Of a stretch of 64,000 bases of DNA, positions 34,266-42,546 are shown one piece after another. The position numbers and the translations under genes are program-made. The DNA is taken from the NCBI GenBank assembly GCA_034519605.1, contig JAXHOG010000072.1:81255-145254 (forward strand). The letters run 5' to 3'. Source of the stretch: Marinagarivorans sp034519605. Its GTDB lineage: Bacteria > Pseudomonadota > Gammaproteobacteria > Pseudomonadales > Cellvibrionaceae. Numbering within the stretch: position 1 is the first letter of the stretch; every line of letters begins with the position of its first letter. Below the pieces are notes generated by a model that made no database searches, was not told where the DNA came from, and saw only the letters and a program-made list of their open reading frames with translations.

Positions 34266-35473
34266 TCGAGAACAATGCCCAAGGCGTGCACCAAAGCGTC
34301 TATTTGTGCAGGCGAATGCGCCGCGCTAAGCGTAATGCGCAAACGCGCGGTACCCGCTGGCACTGTAGGCGGGCGAATGGCGCCGACCCAAAAGCCTTGG
34401 TTTTTGAGCGCGGCGGCAAGCTGCATCACACGGGACTGGTCACCTAACACCAAGGGCTGAATAGCCGTCACGCTAGGTAATAATTGCGCGCTAGGGTTGT
34501 TCTCCAGCACAGGCTGCAGGGCGTGTTTGAAGTGGGCAATATTGGTGTGCAGTTGTTGGCGCAAGTTGGGCTGTTGCTCGATAATCTGCAGCGCTGCTAA
34601 ATTGGCCGCCGCCACGCTCGGCGGTAAAGCGGTGGTGTAAATGTAGGGACGCGCGAATTGAATCAGGGTTTCAATGAGCGCCTCGCTGCCTGCCACAAAA
34701 GCGCCAAAACCGCCCACGGCTTTGCCCAAAGTGCCCATATAAACTGGCACTTGCTCGGCACTTAAACCCAAAGCTTGCAGACAACCGCCGCCATTTTCGC
34801 CTAATACACCAAAACCGTGGGCATCGTCGACCGCTAAAACAGCGTTGTATTGATGCGTTAGGGCAGCTAATTCGCGCAACGGTGCCAAGTCGCCATCCAT
34901 GCTAAAAATGCCATCGGTGATCACCAGTGAATGCGGCGGCGCTTTTTTAAGCAAGGCTTCACAATGATCCAAATCGTTATGGCGATAACGTAAAAACGAT
35001 TTGCGGCCATTTTTGGCGGCGGCCAATTGGCAGGCATCCACAATCGAGGCATGGTTGAGCTTATCGCCGAGTACTTGCTCGCCTTTACCTACCAACGCGG
35101 TAATAAAACCGAGATTGGCCATATAGCCTGTCGAAAATAACAGTGCACGCGGGCGGCCTGTTATGCGGGCCAACGCGAGTTCGAGTTGATGATGGTATTC
35201 ACTGTGACCGCTCACCAAGTGAGCGGCGCCACTGCCCACACCCGCAACGCGCGTGGCTTCTTGCATGGCTTTTATCACTTGCGGGTGCTGGCTTAGACCT
35301 AAATAGTCGTTACTGCAAAAGTTGAGCAGCGCTTGGCCGTTGACGGTTTGCATGCCCGCACTATTAATAGCGACGGTAGCGCGCGCACGGTAAAGGCATG
35401 CCGCCTTGCGCTCGCTAAGGCGGGCATTGAGGCGCTCATCAAGACAAGTAAGGAGGCGATCATCGAGGCTCAC
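34262..35473 (-). CDS. bioF: 8-amino-7-oxononanoate synthase
   Basis: PLP enzyme condensing pimeloyl-ACP with alanine in biotin synthesis. The catalytic lysine is in GTLGKAVGGFG. Other PLP-fold marks are FCSNDYLGLSQHP, GSGAAHLVSGHS, LNHASIVDA and VDDAHGFGVLG. The GTG at 35473 (VSLDDRLLTCLDERL) follows the bioB stop by 10 bp, with AAGAG seven bases upstream, giving 403 residues. The longer open frame would run back into bioB. Confidence 0.95.
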   Translation of the reverse strand: MSLDDRLLTCLDERLNARLSERKAACLYRARATVAINSAGMQTVNGQALLNFCSNDYLGLSQHPQVIKAMQEATRVAGVGSGAAHLVSGHSEYHHQLELALARITGRPRALLFSTGYMANLGFITALVGKGEQVLGDKLNHASIVDACQLAAAKNGRKSFLRYRHNDLDHCEALLKKAPPHSLVITDGIFSMDGDLAPLRELAALTHQYNAVLAVDDAHGFGVLGENGGGCLQALGLSAEQVPVYMGTLGKAVGGFGAFVAGSEALIETLIQFARPYIYTTALPPSVAAANLAALQIIEQQPNLRQQLHTNIAHFKHALQPVLENNPSAQLLPSVTAIQPLVLGDQSRVMQLAAALKNQGFWVGAIRPPTVPAGTARLRITLSAAHSPAQIDALVHALGIVLE

Positions 35474-35483
35474 AAAAAAACTC

Positions 35484-36560
35484 TTAAGAAGCAGACACTT
35501 CAAAAAAAGCGCTGTTTGAACGCGCAGGGACAGGCTCGAAGGTTTGCACCACAGGCGCAACGGCGGGTGCTTTTTCTTCGCTGGCTTTCTCATCGGCAAC
35601 AAAAGCTTCAGGCTCGATACCTAAGCGCTTAAACAATTGCTGATCGGAGCTGGCTTCGGGGTTGGCGGTGGTAAGCAATTTTTCGCCGTAGAAAATCGAA
35701 TTTGCGCCCGCCATAAAGGCCAATGCTTGCATTTGATCATTCATAGTTTCGCGGCCCGCCGACAAACGCACATAAGACGCCGGCATGATGATACGAGCCA
35801 CGGCGATGGTGCGAATAAACTCAAAGGGGTCGAGATCGGCTTCGTTTTCGAGCGGTGTTCCCGCCACTTTCACCAGCATGTTGATGGGCACCGACTCGGG
35901 ATGCTCGGCCATATTGGCCAGCTCTAACAACAAACCGGCGCGGTCTTTTTGCTCTTCGCCCATGCCCACAATGCCGCCGCAACAGACTTTCATGCCAGCC
36001 TCGCGCACATTAGCCAAGGTATTCAAACGGTCTTGATAACTGCGCGTAGTAATAATGCAGCCGTAGTACTCGGGCGAGGTATCGAGGTTGTGGTTGTAGT
36101 AGTCCAAGCCAGCATCGGCTAAGGATTTGGCTTGATGCTTATCGAGCATACCCAGCGTCATGCAAGTTTCTAAACCCAGCGATTTCACCTCTTTAACCAT
36201 ATCGGTGACGATTTCCATATCGCGCTCGTGCGGGGAACGCCACGCTGCGCCCATGCAAAAACGAGTGGCGCCGCTGGCTTTGGCTTGCTTGGCTTCTTCA
36301 ACCACTTTTTGCACGGCCATTAACTTCTCGCGCTCAAGCCCCGTGTTGTAACGCGACGCCTGTGGACAGTAGGCGCAATCCTCAGGACAGGCGCCCGTCT
36401 TGATCGAGCACAGCGTACTAACCTGAACCTTATTGGGATCAAAAAAACGGCGATGGAGGGTTTGCGCTTGGAACAACAAATCGTTGAAGGGCAGATTAAA
36501 CAAGGCGGTGACTTCATCACGCGTCCAGTTATGGCGAAGCAATTGCGATACGTCGGGCAT
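35484..36560 (-). CDS. bioB: Biotin synthase
   Basis: Radical-SAM enzyme inserting sulfur into dethiobiotin. The CxxxCxxC cluster motif is at Cys58/62/65 (GACPEDCAYCPQ), and family segments YNHNLDTSPEYY, CCGGIVGMGE, RLSAGRETM and ANSIFYGEKLLTT follow. At 358 residues, the last ~40 (Ala/Glu/Pro-rich) are an unconserved tail. It is the first gene of the bio run, 48 bp below a likely BirA operator. Confidence 0.97.
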   Translation of the reverse strand: MPDVSQLLRHNWTRDEVTALFNLPFNDLLFQAQTLHRRFFDPNKVQVSTLCSIKTGACPEDCAYCPQASRYNTGLEREKLMAVQKVVEEAKQAKASGATRFCMGAAWRSPHERDMEIVTDMVKEVKSLGLETCMTLGMLDKHQAKSLADAGLDYYNHNLDTSPEYYGCIITTRSYQDRLNTLANVREAGMKVCCGGIVGMGEEQKDRAGLLLELANMAEHPESVPINMLVKVAGTPLENEADLDPFEFIRTIAVARIIMPASYVRLSAGRETMNDQMQALAFMAGANSIFYGEKLLTTANPEASSDQQLFKRLGIEPEAFVADEKASEEKAPAVAPVVQTFEPVPARSNSAFFEVSAS

Positions 36561-36607
36561 AGTCAGTCTTCATTCGGAATGATTAAAGTCGAGCATATTA
36601 ATAGCCG

Positions 36608-36640
36608 TCGTAAACTTTTAAAAGCAACCTTGGTTTACAC
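36608..36640. promoter_or_regulatory. Putative BirA operator between bioB and comF
   Basis: TCGTAAACT, 15 bp, GGTTTACAC. The known gammaproteobacterial BirA site is TTGTAAACC-N15/16-GGTTTACAA; the halves match 7 of 9 and 8 of 9 with the right spacing. It lies 48 bp upstream of bioB and ends 2 bp before the comF ATG. Biotinyl-AMP-loaded BirA bound here would repress the bio operon and possibly block comF. Confidence 0.82.
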
Positions 36641-36642
36641 GC

Positions 36643-37416
36643 ATGCATTTTTTTAACGCAGGCACATTCATCAAACCTTATTTTAAGCAAGGTTTAACAC
36701 TCGGTTTACGCTATGGATTTAAACCACTTTGCGCGCTGTGCGAGTGTGCGTGTGAAAAAACGCTAGCCTTGTGCGAGGCCTGCTTGGCCGACTTAGCGCG
36801 CATCCGTCACGCCTGTTTTTGTTGCGGACTCCCCTTCGAGCAAACCACTGCGCGCACAACCTACGATCTCTGCGGCGATTGTCTGCAAAACCCGAAACCC
36901 TTCCAAAGCACGCGCTGTGCACTTTTATATCAAAATCCTACCAGCCATTTAATTCACCAATTTAAACAGCAGTCACATTGGCAGCTGGGGCATTTATTGT
37001 GTGATATTTGGCTGCAGCAGCATCAACCACAACTGCAAAATACGCTGACTAAAGACTGTATTTTAGTCCCCATTCCTAGCCATCCTCGCCGCACCGCAGA
37101 ACGCGGTTATTGCCCAAGCCATTTTATTGCCGAGCACCTGAGCCAGCCGTTAAACTTGGCGGTTAAACATCTATTGATCAACCAACGATTAACGCCGCCT
37201 CAAAAAAGCCTTAACCGCGCCCAGCGCTTGCGTAATCTCGATGATGTATTTACTTGCCCAAGTAATAGCCTTTGCCCTACCGTTACGCGCATTATTTTGG
37301 TCGATGATGTGGTGACGACCTGCGCAACGGTGATGGCCGCTAGCCATGCACTTAATACGGCAGGATTTTATGACATTCAGGTGTGGGCCTTAGCACGCAC
37401 ATCATTTAACAGCTAA
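36643..37416 (+). CDS. comF: ComF/GntX family phosphoribosyltransferase-like protein
   Basis: A 257-residue protein with an N-terminal cysteine-rich zinc-ribbon-like region (CALCECACEKTLALCEACL, CFCCGLPF, CGDCLQ) and a type I PRTase domain ending in the PRPP loop ILVDDVVTTCATV. ComF proteins help single-stranded DNA handling in natural transformation; in many Gammaproteobacteria the role is unclear. The ATG lies 2 bp from the BirA operator and no strong ribosome site is seen, so the exact start is tentative. Confidence 0.88.
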   Translation: MHFFNAGTFIKPYFKQGLTLGLRYGFKPLCALCECACEKTLALCEACLADLARIRHACFCCGLPFEQTTARTTYDLCGDCLQNPKPFQSTRCALLYQNPTSHLIHQFKQQSHWQLGHLLCDIWLQQHQPQLQNTLTKDCILVPIPSHPRRTAERGYCPSHFIAEHLSQPLNLAVKHLLINQRLTPPQKSLNRAQRLRNLDDVFTCPSNSLCPTVTRIILVDDVVTTCATVMAASHALNTAGFYDIQVWALARTSFNS

Positions 37417-37539
37417 GTGTGAACCACCTATCCAAAAGACTCACAAAAAGGGGTTAACTATTAGCCTTGAAGTGGTAGCCTTGCCGCCTTCAAAAAAGAC
37501 AGATAACCTTGTCATCAAAACAAATACCTTGGCACCAAA

Positions 37540-37567
37540 AGCGTTTTTACAAGAGCGTTTTTACAAG
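37540..37567. repeat. 2 x 14-bp tandem repeat upstream of the diguanylate cyclase
   Basis: AGCGTTTTTACAAG occurs twice in direct contact. It lies 71 bp before the cyclase start in an otherwise unremarkable 222-bp gap. Confidence 0.8.
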
Positions 37568-37638
37568 CATTTTTTTGCGGGCAACAGCCGCTGGTAACGC
37601 ATTATCAATATGCCGACTACTCATACAGATTCACTCTC

Positions 37639-39363
37639 ATGAAGCCCACTAATACAAAACATGGTGCATTTATGAATGCGAGGATTCACGCACTACTGGT
37701 GATGGGTTTTGGCATTTTGAATCTTATCGGCATTGCTTTTGGGCAACAAAGTCTGCTTACACCCTTCCCTTTTAGCCCGCCCATGAGCCTCACCGCCGCG
37801 TGCTCGTTGTCTTTATTGGGTGGCGCCTTAGTGCTTAATACCTACAGACTATTTCGTCCAGCTAAGCTGTTGTGCTGGTTACAACTGGCGAGTTTGCCCT
37901 CGTTTTGGATTGTCCACGTCACCCTTGAAACCGCTGGCGACTGGCATGTTTTGCCCGAGTCCGCTCTGCTCTCACTGGCTACTTTCGCCCTGTTTGGCGT
38001 TCTGCTACTCAACCTTCGTACGTTACCGCAAACCCACATCGCCCTCTTTGATTGGCTACTGACGTGCTTTAGCTGCGTGCCATTACTGAGCATTTTTGCG
38101 TATATTTTTGACCCTGCCGAAATGTACAAAAGTTATTTTTATTGGGTTTTACCTGTACCCACAGCGGTCGCATTGATTGTGTCGTTTTTTGCCCTCGTTA
38201 GCCAAACTGACAGCAAAGGGGCCGCCGGAATCTTAACCCGCGACAGCCACTATGCCCGCAACTTTCAACGGCTGTTTTTGTTGGTATTAGTTGTGCCGCT
38301 CAGCGTGGGCTCGGGCTTGGCCTTAGCCGTGGACATGGGGTATTTGCGTGCCGGCTTTGCAGCCGCCATTTTTTGCTTGTTCGCGACATTATTGATCGCT
38401 TCGGTACTGGTCAATAACGCCATAGTGCAAGAAAGCTGGCTGCGTAGATTTATTCGCGAGCAACACAAAAACAGCGACTTACAAAACCATATCAGCGAAG
38501 TACTGGAAATATCCCCCGATGCTATTTTGCTGCTTAATGACCAACTGGATGTTTTACACGCTAACCGAGGCGCCGCCACACTGTTTGGCTGGAATCAGGA
38601 AAATTTGCAAAACATTAACTTTGGCACGCTGATTCCACCGCAACATTTCAAACGCTTTGAGCGCTTGGTCAAACGCTTTTTTAAATCACGCAGGCTTACA
38701 CTAACCGCAAGCCGCCCGATTAACGCCATGGTGCAAAACCGCCTAGGCGAACTTATTCCAATCTCACTTAACCTCAGCAAGCGCCGCGCTGAAAACGCCC
38801 GGCATATTGTTGCACTTATGCGCAACAATACCGACGTTGCCAATAAAATTTACGATTTAGAACAACAGCTCCGTATTGACACGCTCACAGGCGCAGGTAG
38901 CCGCGCCGAGTTTGAAAACTACTGCCAAAAGCTCAGTCGCCACCAACGCAAAGGCGACACGTTGGTGGCCATCTTTATTTTGGATCTCGACAATTTCAAA
39001 CACATTAATGACACCTACGGCCACCCTGCGGGCGACCGTGTGTTACAAACCTTCAGCCACACCACCCAAAACTGCCTGCGCAATGGCGATCAATTATTCC
39101 GTATTGGTGGCGAAGAGTTTGCCATTGTCGCCAACCAAATCGAAGCCACCGATGCCAACTTGCTGGCCGACCGCATTCGCACCATCATTAAAAGCAAGCC
39201 CATGGTCGCAGGCCCCAACAATCTGTACGTTACCTGCAGCATTGGGGTTTGCATTACCGCACCCGCCAATATCGAAGAAGCCATCAGCGAGGCAGATAAA
39301 GCGCTTTACATTGCCAAACGCAATGGCAAAGATCAGGTTGTGGTGGTAGGGGAAAATCCTTAA
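37639..39363 (+). CDS. Membrane-bound PAS-GGDEF diguanylate cyclase
   Basis: Makes cyclic-di-GMP from two GTP. It has about eight hydrophobic segments (residues 15-270), a PAS domain (about 285-400; VLEISPDAILLLNDQLDVLHAN in pieces) and a GGDEF domain (about 410-570) with the active motif GGEEF at 490-494. The product-inhibition I-site RNGD lies five residues before it. All catalytic marks are intact (DLDNFKHINDTYGHPAGD), so it should be active and feedback-limited. The 574-residue start is the first ATG; ATG 37672 with GGTG upstream is an alternative. It may link to HsbA-type control of motility, but that is speculation. Confidence 0.93.
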   Translation: MKPTNTKHGAFMNARIHALLVMGFGILNLIGIAFGQQSLLTPFPFSPPMSLTAACSLSLLGGALVLNTYRLFRPAKLLCWLQLASLPSFWIVHVTLETAGDWHVLPESALLSLATFALFGVLLLNLRTLPQTHIALFDWLLTCFSCVPLLSIFAYIFDPAEMYKSYFYWVLPVPTAVALIVSFFALVSQTDSKGAAGILTRDSHYARNFQRLFLLVLVVPLSVGSGLALAVDMGYLRAGFAAAIFCLFATLLIASVLVNNAIVQESWLRRFIREQHKNSDLQNHISEVLEISPDAILLLNDQLDVLHANRGAATLFGWNQENLQNINFGTLIPPQHFKRFERLVKRFFKSRRLTLTASRPINAMVQNRLGELIPISLNLSKRRAENARHIVALMRNNTDVANKIYDLEQQLRIDTLTGAGSRAEFENYCQKLSRHQRKGDTLVAIFILDLDNFKHINDTYGHPAGDRVLQTFSHTTQNCLRNGDQLFRIGGEEFAIVANQIEATDANLLADRIRTIIKSKPMVAGPNNLYVTCSIGVCITAPANIEEAISEADKALYIAKRNGKDQVVVVGENP

Positions 39364-39463
39364 AGCAATAGTTAAGAGGAGGGTTGTAGGGCAGTAGAGG
39401 GTTACTGTAGGGTAAGCGACTAGGTCGCTCGCGGAGCGGTCACTTTTTACTTAGGTTTGCGCC

Positions 39464-40474
39464 ATGTCGAGTTCTACCCTTACTGCCAGCGAAACGCCCT
39501 TTTCCAGCCTTACGCCCGATCTCATTTTAAATGCCGTTGAGGCCCAAGGTTTTTTTTGCGATGGTCGCAGCTACCCGCTCAACAGCTACGAAAATCGGGT
39601 TTATCAAATCGGCATAGAAGATAGCAGCCCTATCATCGCTAAGTTTTACCGCCAAGGGCGCTGGCAAAAAATACAAATCCTAGAAGAACACGCCTTTTGC
39701 AACGAATTATTTGAAGCCGATATCGCCGTCGCCACGCCCATTGCAAACCCCGAAACTCGAGCCACGTTATTTGAAAGCGGCGGTTTTAATTACGCATTAT
39801 TCCCGCGTTTTCGCGGTGATGCGCCCGACAACGAAGACCTCGATCAACTCTACACACTCGGTCAAAAATTGGGGCAACTGCACAATGTTGGCGCACGCAC
39901 ACAGTTCAAACACCGCGAAACCCTCACCCCAACCCTGCTCGGCGAACACAGCGCGCGCACCCAATTAAGCCAAGGTTATGTGCCTACGCGCATGCAGGCT
40001 AGTTACAGCGAAGTCACGCAAGCACTGCTCAAACGCATCCAAAATCAATGGCTTAAATACCCTGCCAGCGCTATTCGTTTACATGGCGATTGCCACCGCA
40101 GCAATATTTTATGGAGCGACAACGAGCCCTTATTTGTCGATTTTGACGACGCGCTTAATGGCCCAGCAATACAAGACTTATGGATGCTGTTATCGGGCGA
40201 TAGGCAACAACAAAACCTGCAGATAGCGACTTTGCTTGAGGGCTACGAGGAATATCGCGACTTTAATCGCAGTGAATTACAACTGATTGAATCCCTACGC
40301 AGTTTACGCATGGTGCATTACGGCTGCTGGCTAGCGAAACGCCAAAACGATCCCGCTTTTAAAATCGCCTTTCCGGGATTTGGCAGCGACAATTACTGGC
40401 AACAACACATTAACGACCTTAAACATCAGTTGATCGCGCTGGAAAATCCCGCCTTACTGGATGGCAATTTTTAA
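39464..40474 (+). CDS. srkA: Stress-response kinase SrkA (YihE family)
   Basis: Aminoglycoside-phosphotransferase/Ser-Thr-kinase-fold protein known in Escherichia coli to counter stress-induced death. Family segments: NSYENRVYQIGIED, IAKFYRQGRWQ, catalytic loop LHGDCHRSNILW, metal-binding VDFDDALNGPAIQDLW. At 336 residues it is of normal length. AGGT lies 7 bases before the ATG. It is followed 3 bp later by the GIY-YIG gene. Confidence 0.93.
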   Translation: MSSSTLTASETPFSSLTPDLILNAVEAQGFFCDGRSYPLNSYENRVYQIGIEDSSPIIAKFYRQGRWQKIQILEEHAFCNELFEADIAVATPIANPETRATLFESGGFNYALFPRFRGDAPDNEDLDQLYTLGQKLGQLHNVGARTQFKHRETLTPTLLGEHSARTQLSQGYVPTRMQASYSEVTQALLKRIQNQWLKYPASAIRLHGDCHRSNILWSDNEPLFVDFDDALNGPAIQDLWMLLSGDRQQQNLQIATLLEGYEEYRDFNRSELQLIESLRSLRMVHYGCWLAKRQNDPAFKIAFPGFGSDNYWQQHINDLKHQLIALENPALLDGNF

Positions 40475-40477
40475 GTC

Positions 40478-40840
40478 ATGCCCAACAATTCACCCGAATC
40501 GCTACAGCACTGGCATGTCTATATGCTGCGCTGTAGCGATAACAGCTTATATACCGGCGTCACGCTCAACGTGGGCAAACGACTTATTGAGCACAATACT
40601 TGCAATAAAAAAGGCGCTAAATACACCCGTTGTCGCAGACCCGTGGTGTTAGCCTATATCGATAGCCACTTGAGTAAATCCCAAGCCTATCAGCGTGAAT
40701 ACCAATTAAAACAGCTCGCCAAAAGCCACAAAGAGGCGTTAGTGATGCAAAATTCAGTTACGCAGGGTCTACACCTTGCGCAGGCTTTAGCCACACAAAA
40801 ACACACTACATTCACAAGCAATTTAGAAGGAGAAGAATAA
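40478..40840 (+). CDS. GIY-YIG domain protein (UPF0213/YhbQ-like)
   Basis: A 120-residue single-domain protein: WHVYMLRCSDNSLYTGVTLNVGKRLIEHN, given here in parts as VYML..LYTGVT, is the GIY-YIG core. A conserved Arg/Glu/Lys helix follows (QAYQREYQLKQLAKSHKEAL). Family members are small structure-selective nucleases of unclear role. It is tightly packed between srkA and the ParA-like gene, whose ATG directly follows its stop. Confidence 0.87.
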   Translation: MPNNSPESLQHWHVYMLRCSDNSLYTGVTLNVGKRLIEHNTCNKKGAKYTRCRRPVVLAYIDSHLSKSQAYQREYQLKQLAKSHKEALVMQNSVTQGLHLAQALATQKHTTFTSNLEGEE

Positions 40841-41602
40841 ATGGGCGCTATACATTTTGTTGGGGGCGAAAAAGGTGGAGTCGGGAAATCACTGACCGCG
40901 CGTTTACTGGCGCAATACAGCATCGACCAAAAACAACAATTAATCGCCTTTGATAGCGATCAATCGCACGGAACCTTTTCGCGTTTTTACAAGGATTTTA
41001 CTCAACCTGTGGCAATCAATAATTTTGACAGCCTCGACCAAATCATTGCCGCCGCCGAGAAAAATCCAGACGCCACGATTATTGTTGACCTCGCCGCACA
41101 AACGGGCAGGCATTTAAGCGACTGGATTTTACAAACCGATATTTTCTCGATTTTAGAATGCCTCGATTTCAAACCCTACTTCTGGCATGTGATGGACGAT
41201 GGCGCCGATTCGACCCATTTACTCAACAAAATGCTCGATAACATTACCCATACCAACGTCAACATTGTGGTGGTTAAAAACTTTGGTCGCGGCCAATGTT
41301 TCGAGAACTTTGAACACTCGATGATCCACACAAAAGCCGAGAAAATGGGGGCCCGTATTATTGAGCTGCCCGCACTACAAGCGCGCCTAGCGCAAAAAGT
41401 CGATTTTAATAACACCAGCTTTTGGGCGGCTGCTCATAACTCCGAGATAATGACACTCACCGAGCGCCATCGTGTGACTCAGTGGATAAAACAATGCTAT
41501 AGCGAGTTTGAGATTGCCTTAGGTCAGAAGGATTCAAACAAGGAACTCCCCAGCGACATTCACCCCGCTCCATTTGAGCAGCATTACATGATCGATGCAT
41601 AA
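40841..41602 (+). CDS. ParA/MinD-like P-loop ATPase
   Basis: A 253-residue protein with the deviant Walker A EKGGVGKS (Lys11-Ser17), an Asp-rich switch region (IAFDSDQSHGTFSRF) and a Walker B-like VDLAAQTGRH. Partition ATPases usually read D-x-P-Q/P there, so the DNA-bound switch may differ. No ParB-like partner is next to it. Ribosome site GGAGAAG lies inside the preceding gene. It resembles mobilisation-type MobD/ParA-like proteins; true function unknown. Confidence 0.8.
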   Translation: MGAIHFVGGEKGGVGKSLTARLLAQYSIDQKQQLIAFDSDQSHGTFSRFYKDFTQPVAINNFDSLDQIIAAAEKNPDATIIVDLAAQTGRHLSDWILQTDIFSILECLDFKPYFWHVMDDGADSTHLLNKMLDNITHTNVNIVVVKNFGRGQCFENFEHSMIHTKAEKMGARIIELPALQARLAQKVDFNNTSFWAAAHNSEIMTLTERHRVTQWIKQCYSEFEIALGQKDSNKELPSDIHPAPFEQHYMIDA

Positions 41603-41628
41603 CTGACTTATGCGCCGCTCGCAAGTGA

Positions 41629-42522
41629 CTAAACGTCATCAACGGCGCCTTCTTCATCCTCTTCTCGACTCGCGAGCGTTAAGCTCAAGCCTATTTGGTA
41701 AAGCGCATTTTTTTTGGCGCCGGTAATTTTAGCCGCCAGCGCCGCCGCTTTTTTAAGCGGCAATTCTTCGCACAATAACGCCAAAATGCGCAAAACGTCG
41801 GCGCTCATAGCGTCGGTTTCGGGCTTATCAAAACCCCGCACCATCAATACCATTTCACCGCGTTTTTGGTTGGCGTCAGCCCGCAAACACGCCAATATTT
41901 CTTGCGTTGTACCCGCAATAAAGGTCTCGAAGGTTTTGGTTAACTCGCGCGCCAATACCATTTCGCGCTCGGGGCCAAAAGCGGCCACAAAATCCTCAAG
42001 ACTCGCTTCAATACGGTGTGGTGATTCGTAAAAAATCAGCGTGCGCTCGTCGTCAACCAAGGCTTGTAATACCTGCAGGCGGTTGCCGTGTTTAGCGGGT
42101 AAAAAACCTTCAAAACTAAAGCGATCACTCGGCAAACCGCTCGCACACAAAGCCGCAATTAAGGCGCAGGCGCCGGGAATGGGCTCGATTTTAATGCCGA
42201 GGCTGCGGGCCTCATGCACCAGCCTATAGCCCGGATCAGAAATCAGCGGCGTACCCGCATCGCTAATTAAAGCCATCGTTTCTCCGGCTTGTAAGCGCGC
42301 TAATAAATCCTGCGTGCGGCTATCGTCGCTGTGGTCGTGGTAGGCAATGGTGCGCGTTGCAATGCCAAAATGCTGCAACAATTTAGCGCTGTGGCGGGTA
42401 TCTTCAGCAGCAATCACATTCACTCGGTGGAGAATATCAATAGCACGGGGTACCATATCGCCCAAATTGCCAATGGGGGTGGCCACAATATACAAAATGC
42501 CACCTGCGGCGTGATCTGACAC
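41629..42522 (-). CDS. rsmI: 16S rRNA (cytidine1402-2'-O)-methyltransferase RsmI
   Basis: Tetrapyrrole-methylase-fold SAM enzyme acting on 16S rRNA C1402. The N-terminus GGILYIVATPIGNLGDM, plus IAAEDTRHSAKLLQHFGI, LISDAGTPLISDPGYRLV and FYESPHRI, are diagnostic. It is 297 residues from a GTG with AGGAGG 5 bases upstream. Only 24 bp separate it from the divergent lpoA. Confidence 0.96.
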   Translation of the reverse strand: MSDHAAGGILYIVATPIGNLGDMVPRAIDILHRVNVIAAEDTRHSAKLLQHFGIATRTIAYHDHSDDSRTQDLLARLQAGETMALISDAGTPLISDPGYRLVHEARSLGIKIEPIPGACALIAALCASGLPSDRFSFEGFLPAKHGNRLQVLQALVDDERTLIFYESPHRIEASLEDFVAAFGPEREMVLARELTKTFETFIAGTTQEILACLRADANQKRGEMVLMVRGFDKPETDAMSADVLRILALLCEELPLKKAAALAAKITGAKKNALYQIGLSLTLASREEDEEGAVDDV

Positions 42523-42546
42523 AAATACCTCCTAAGGTTTACCTTA

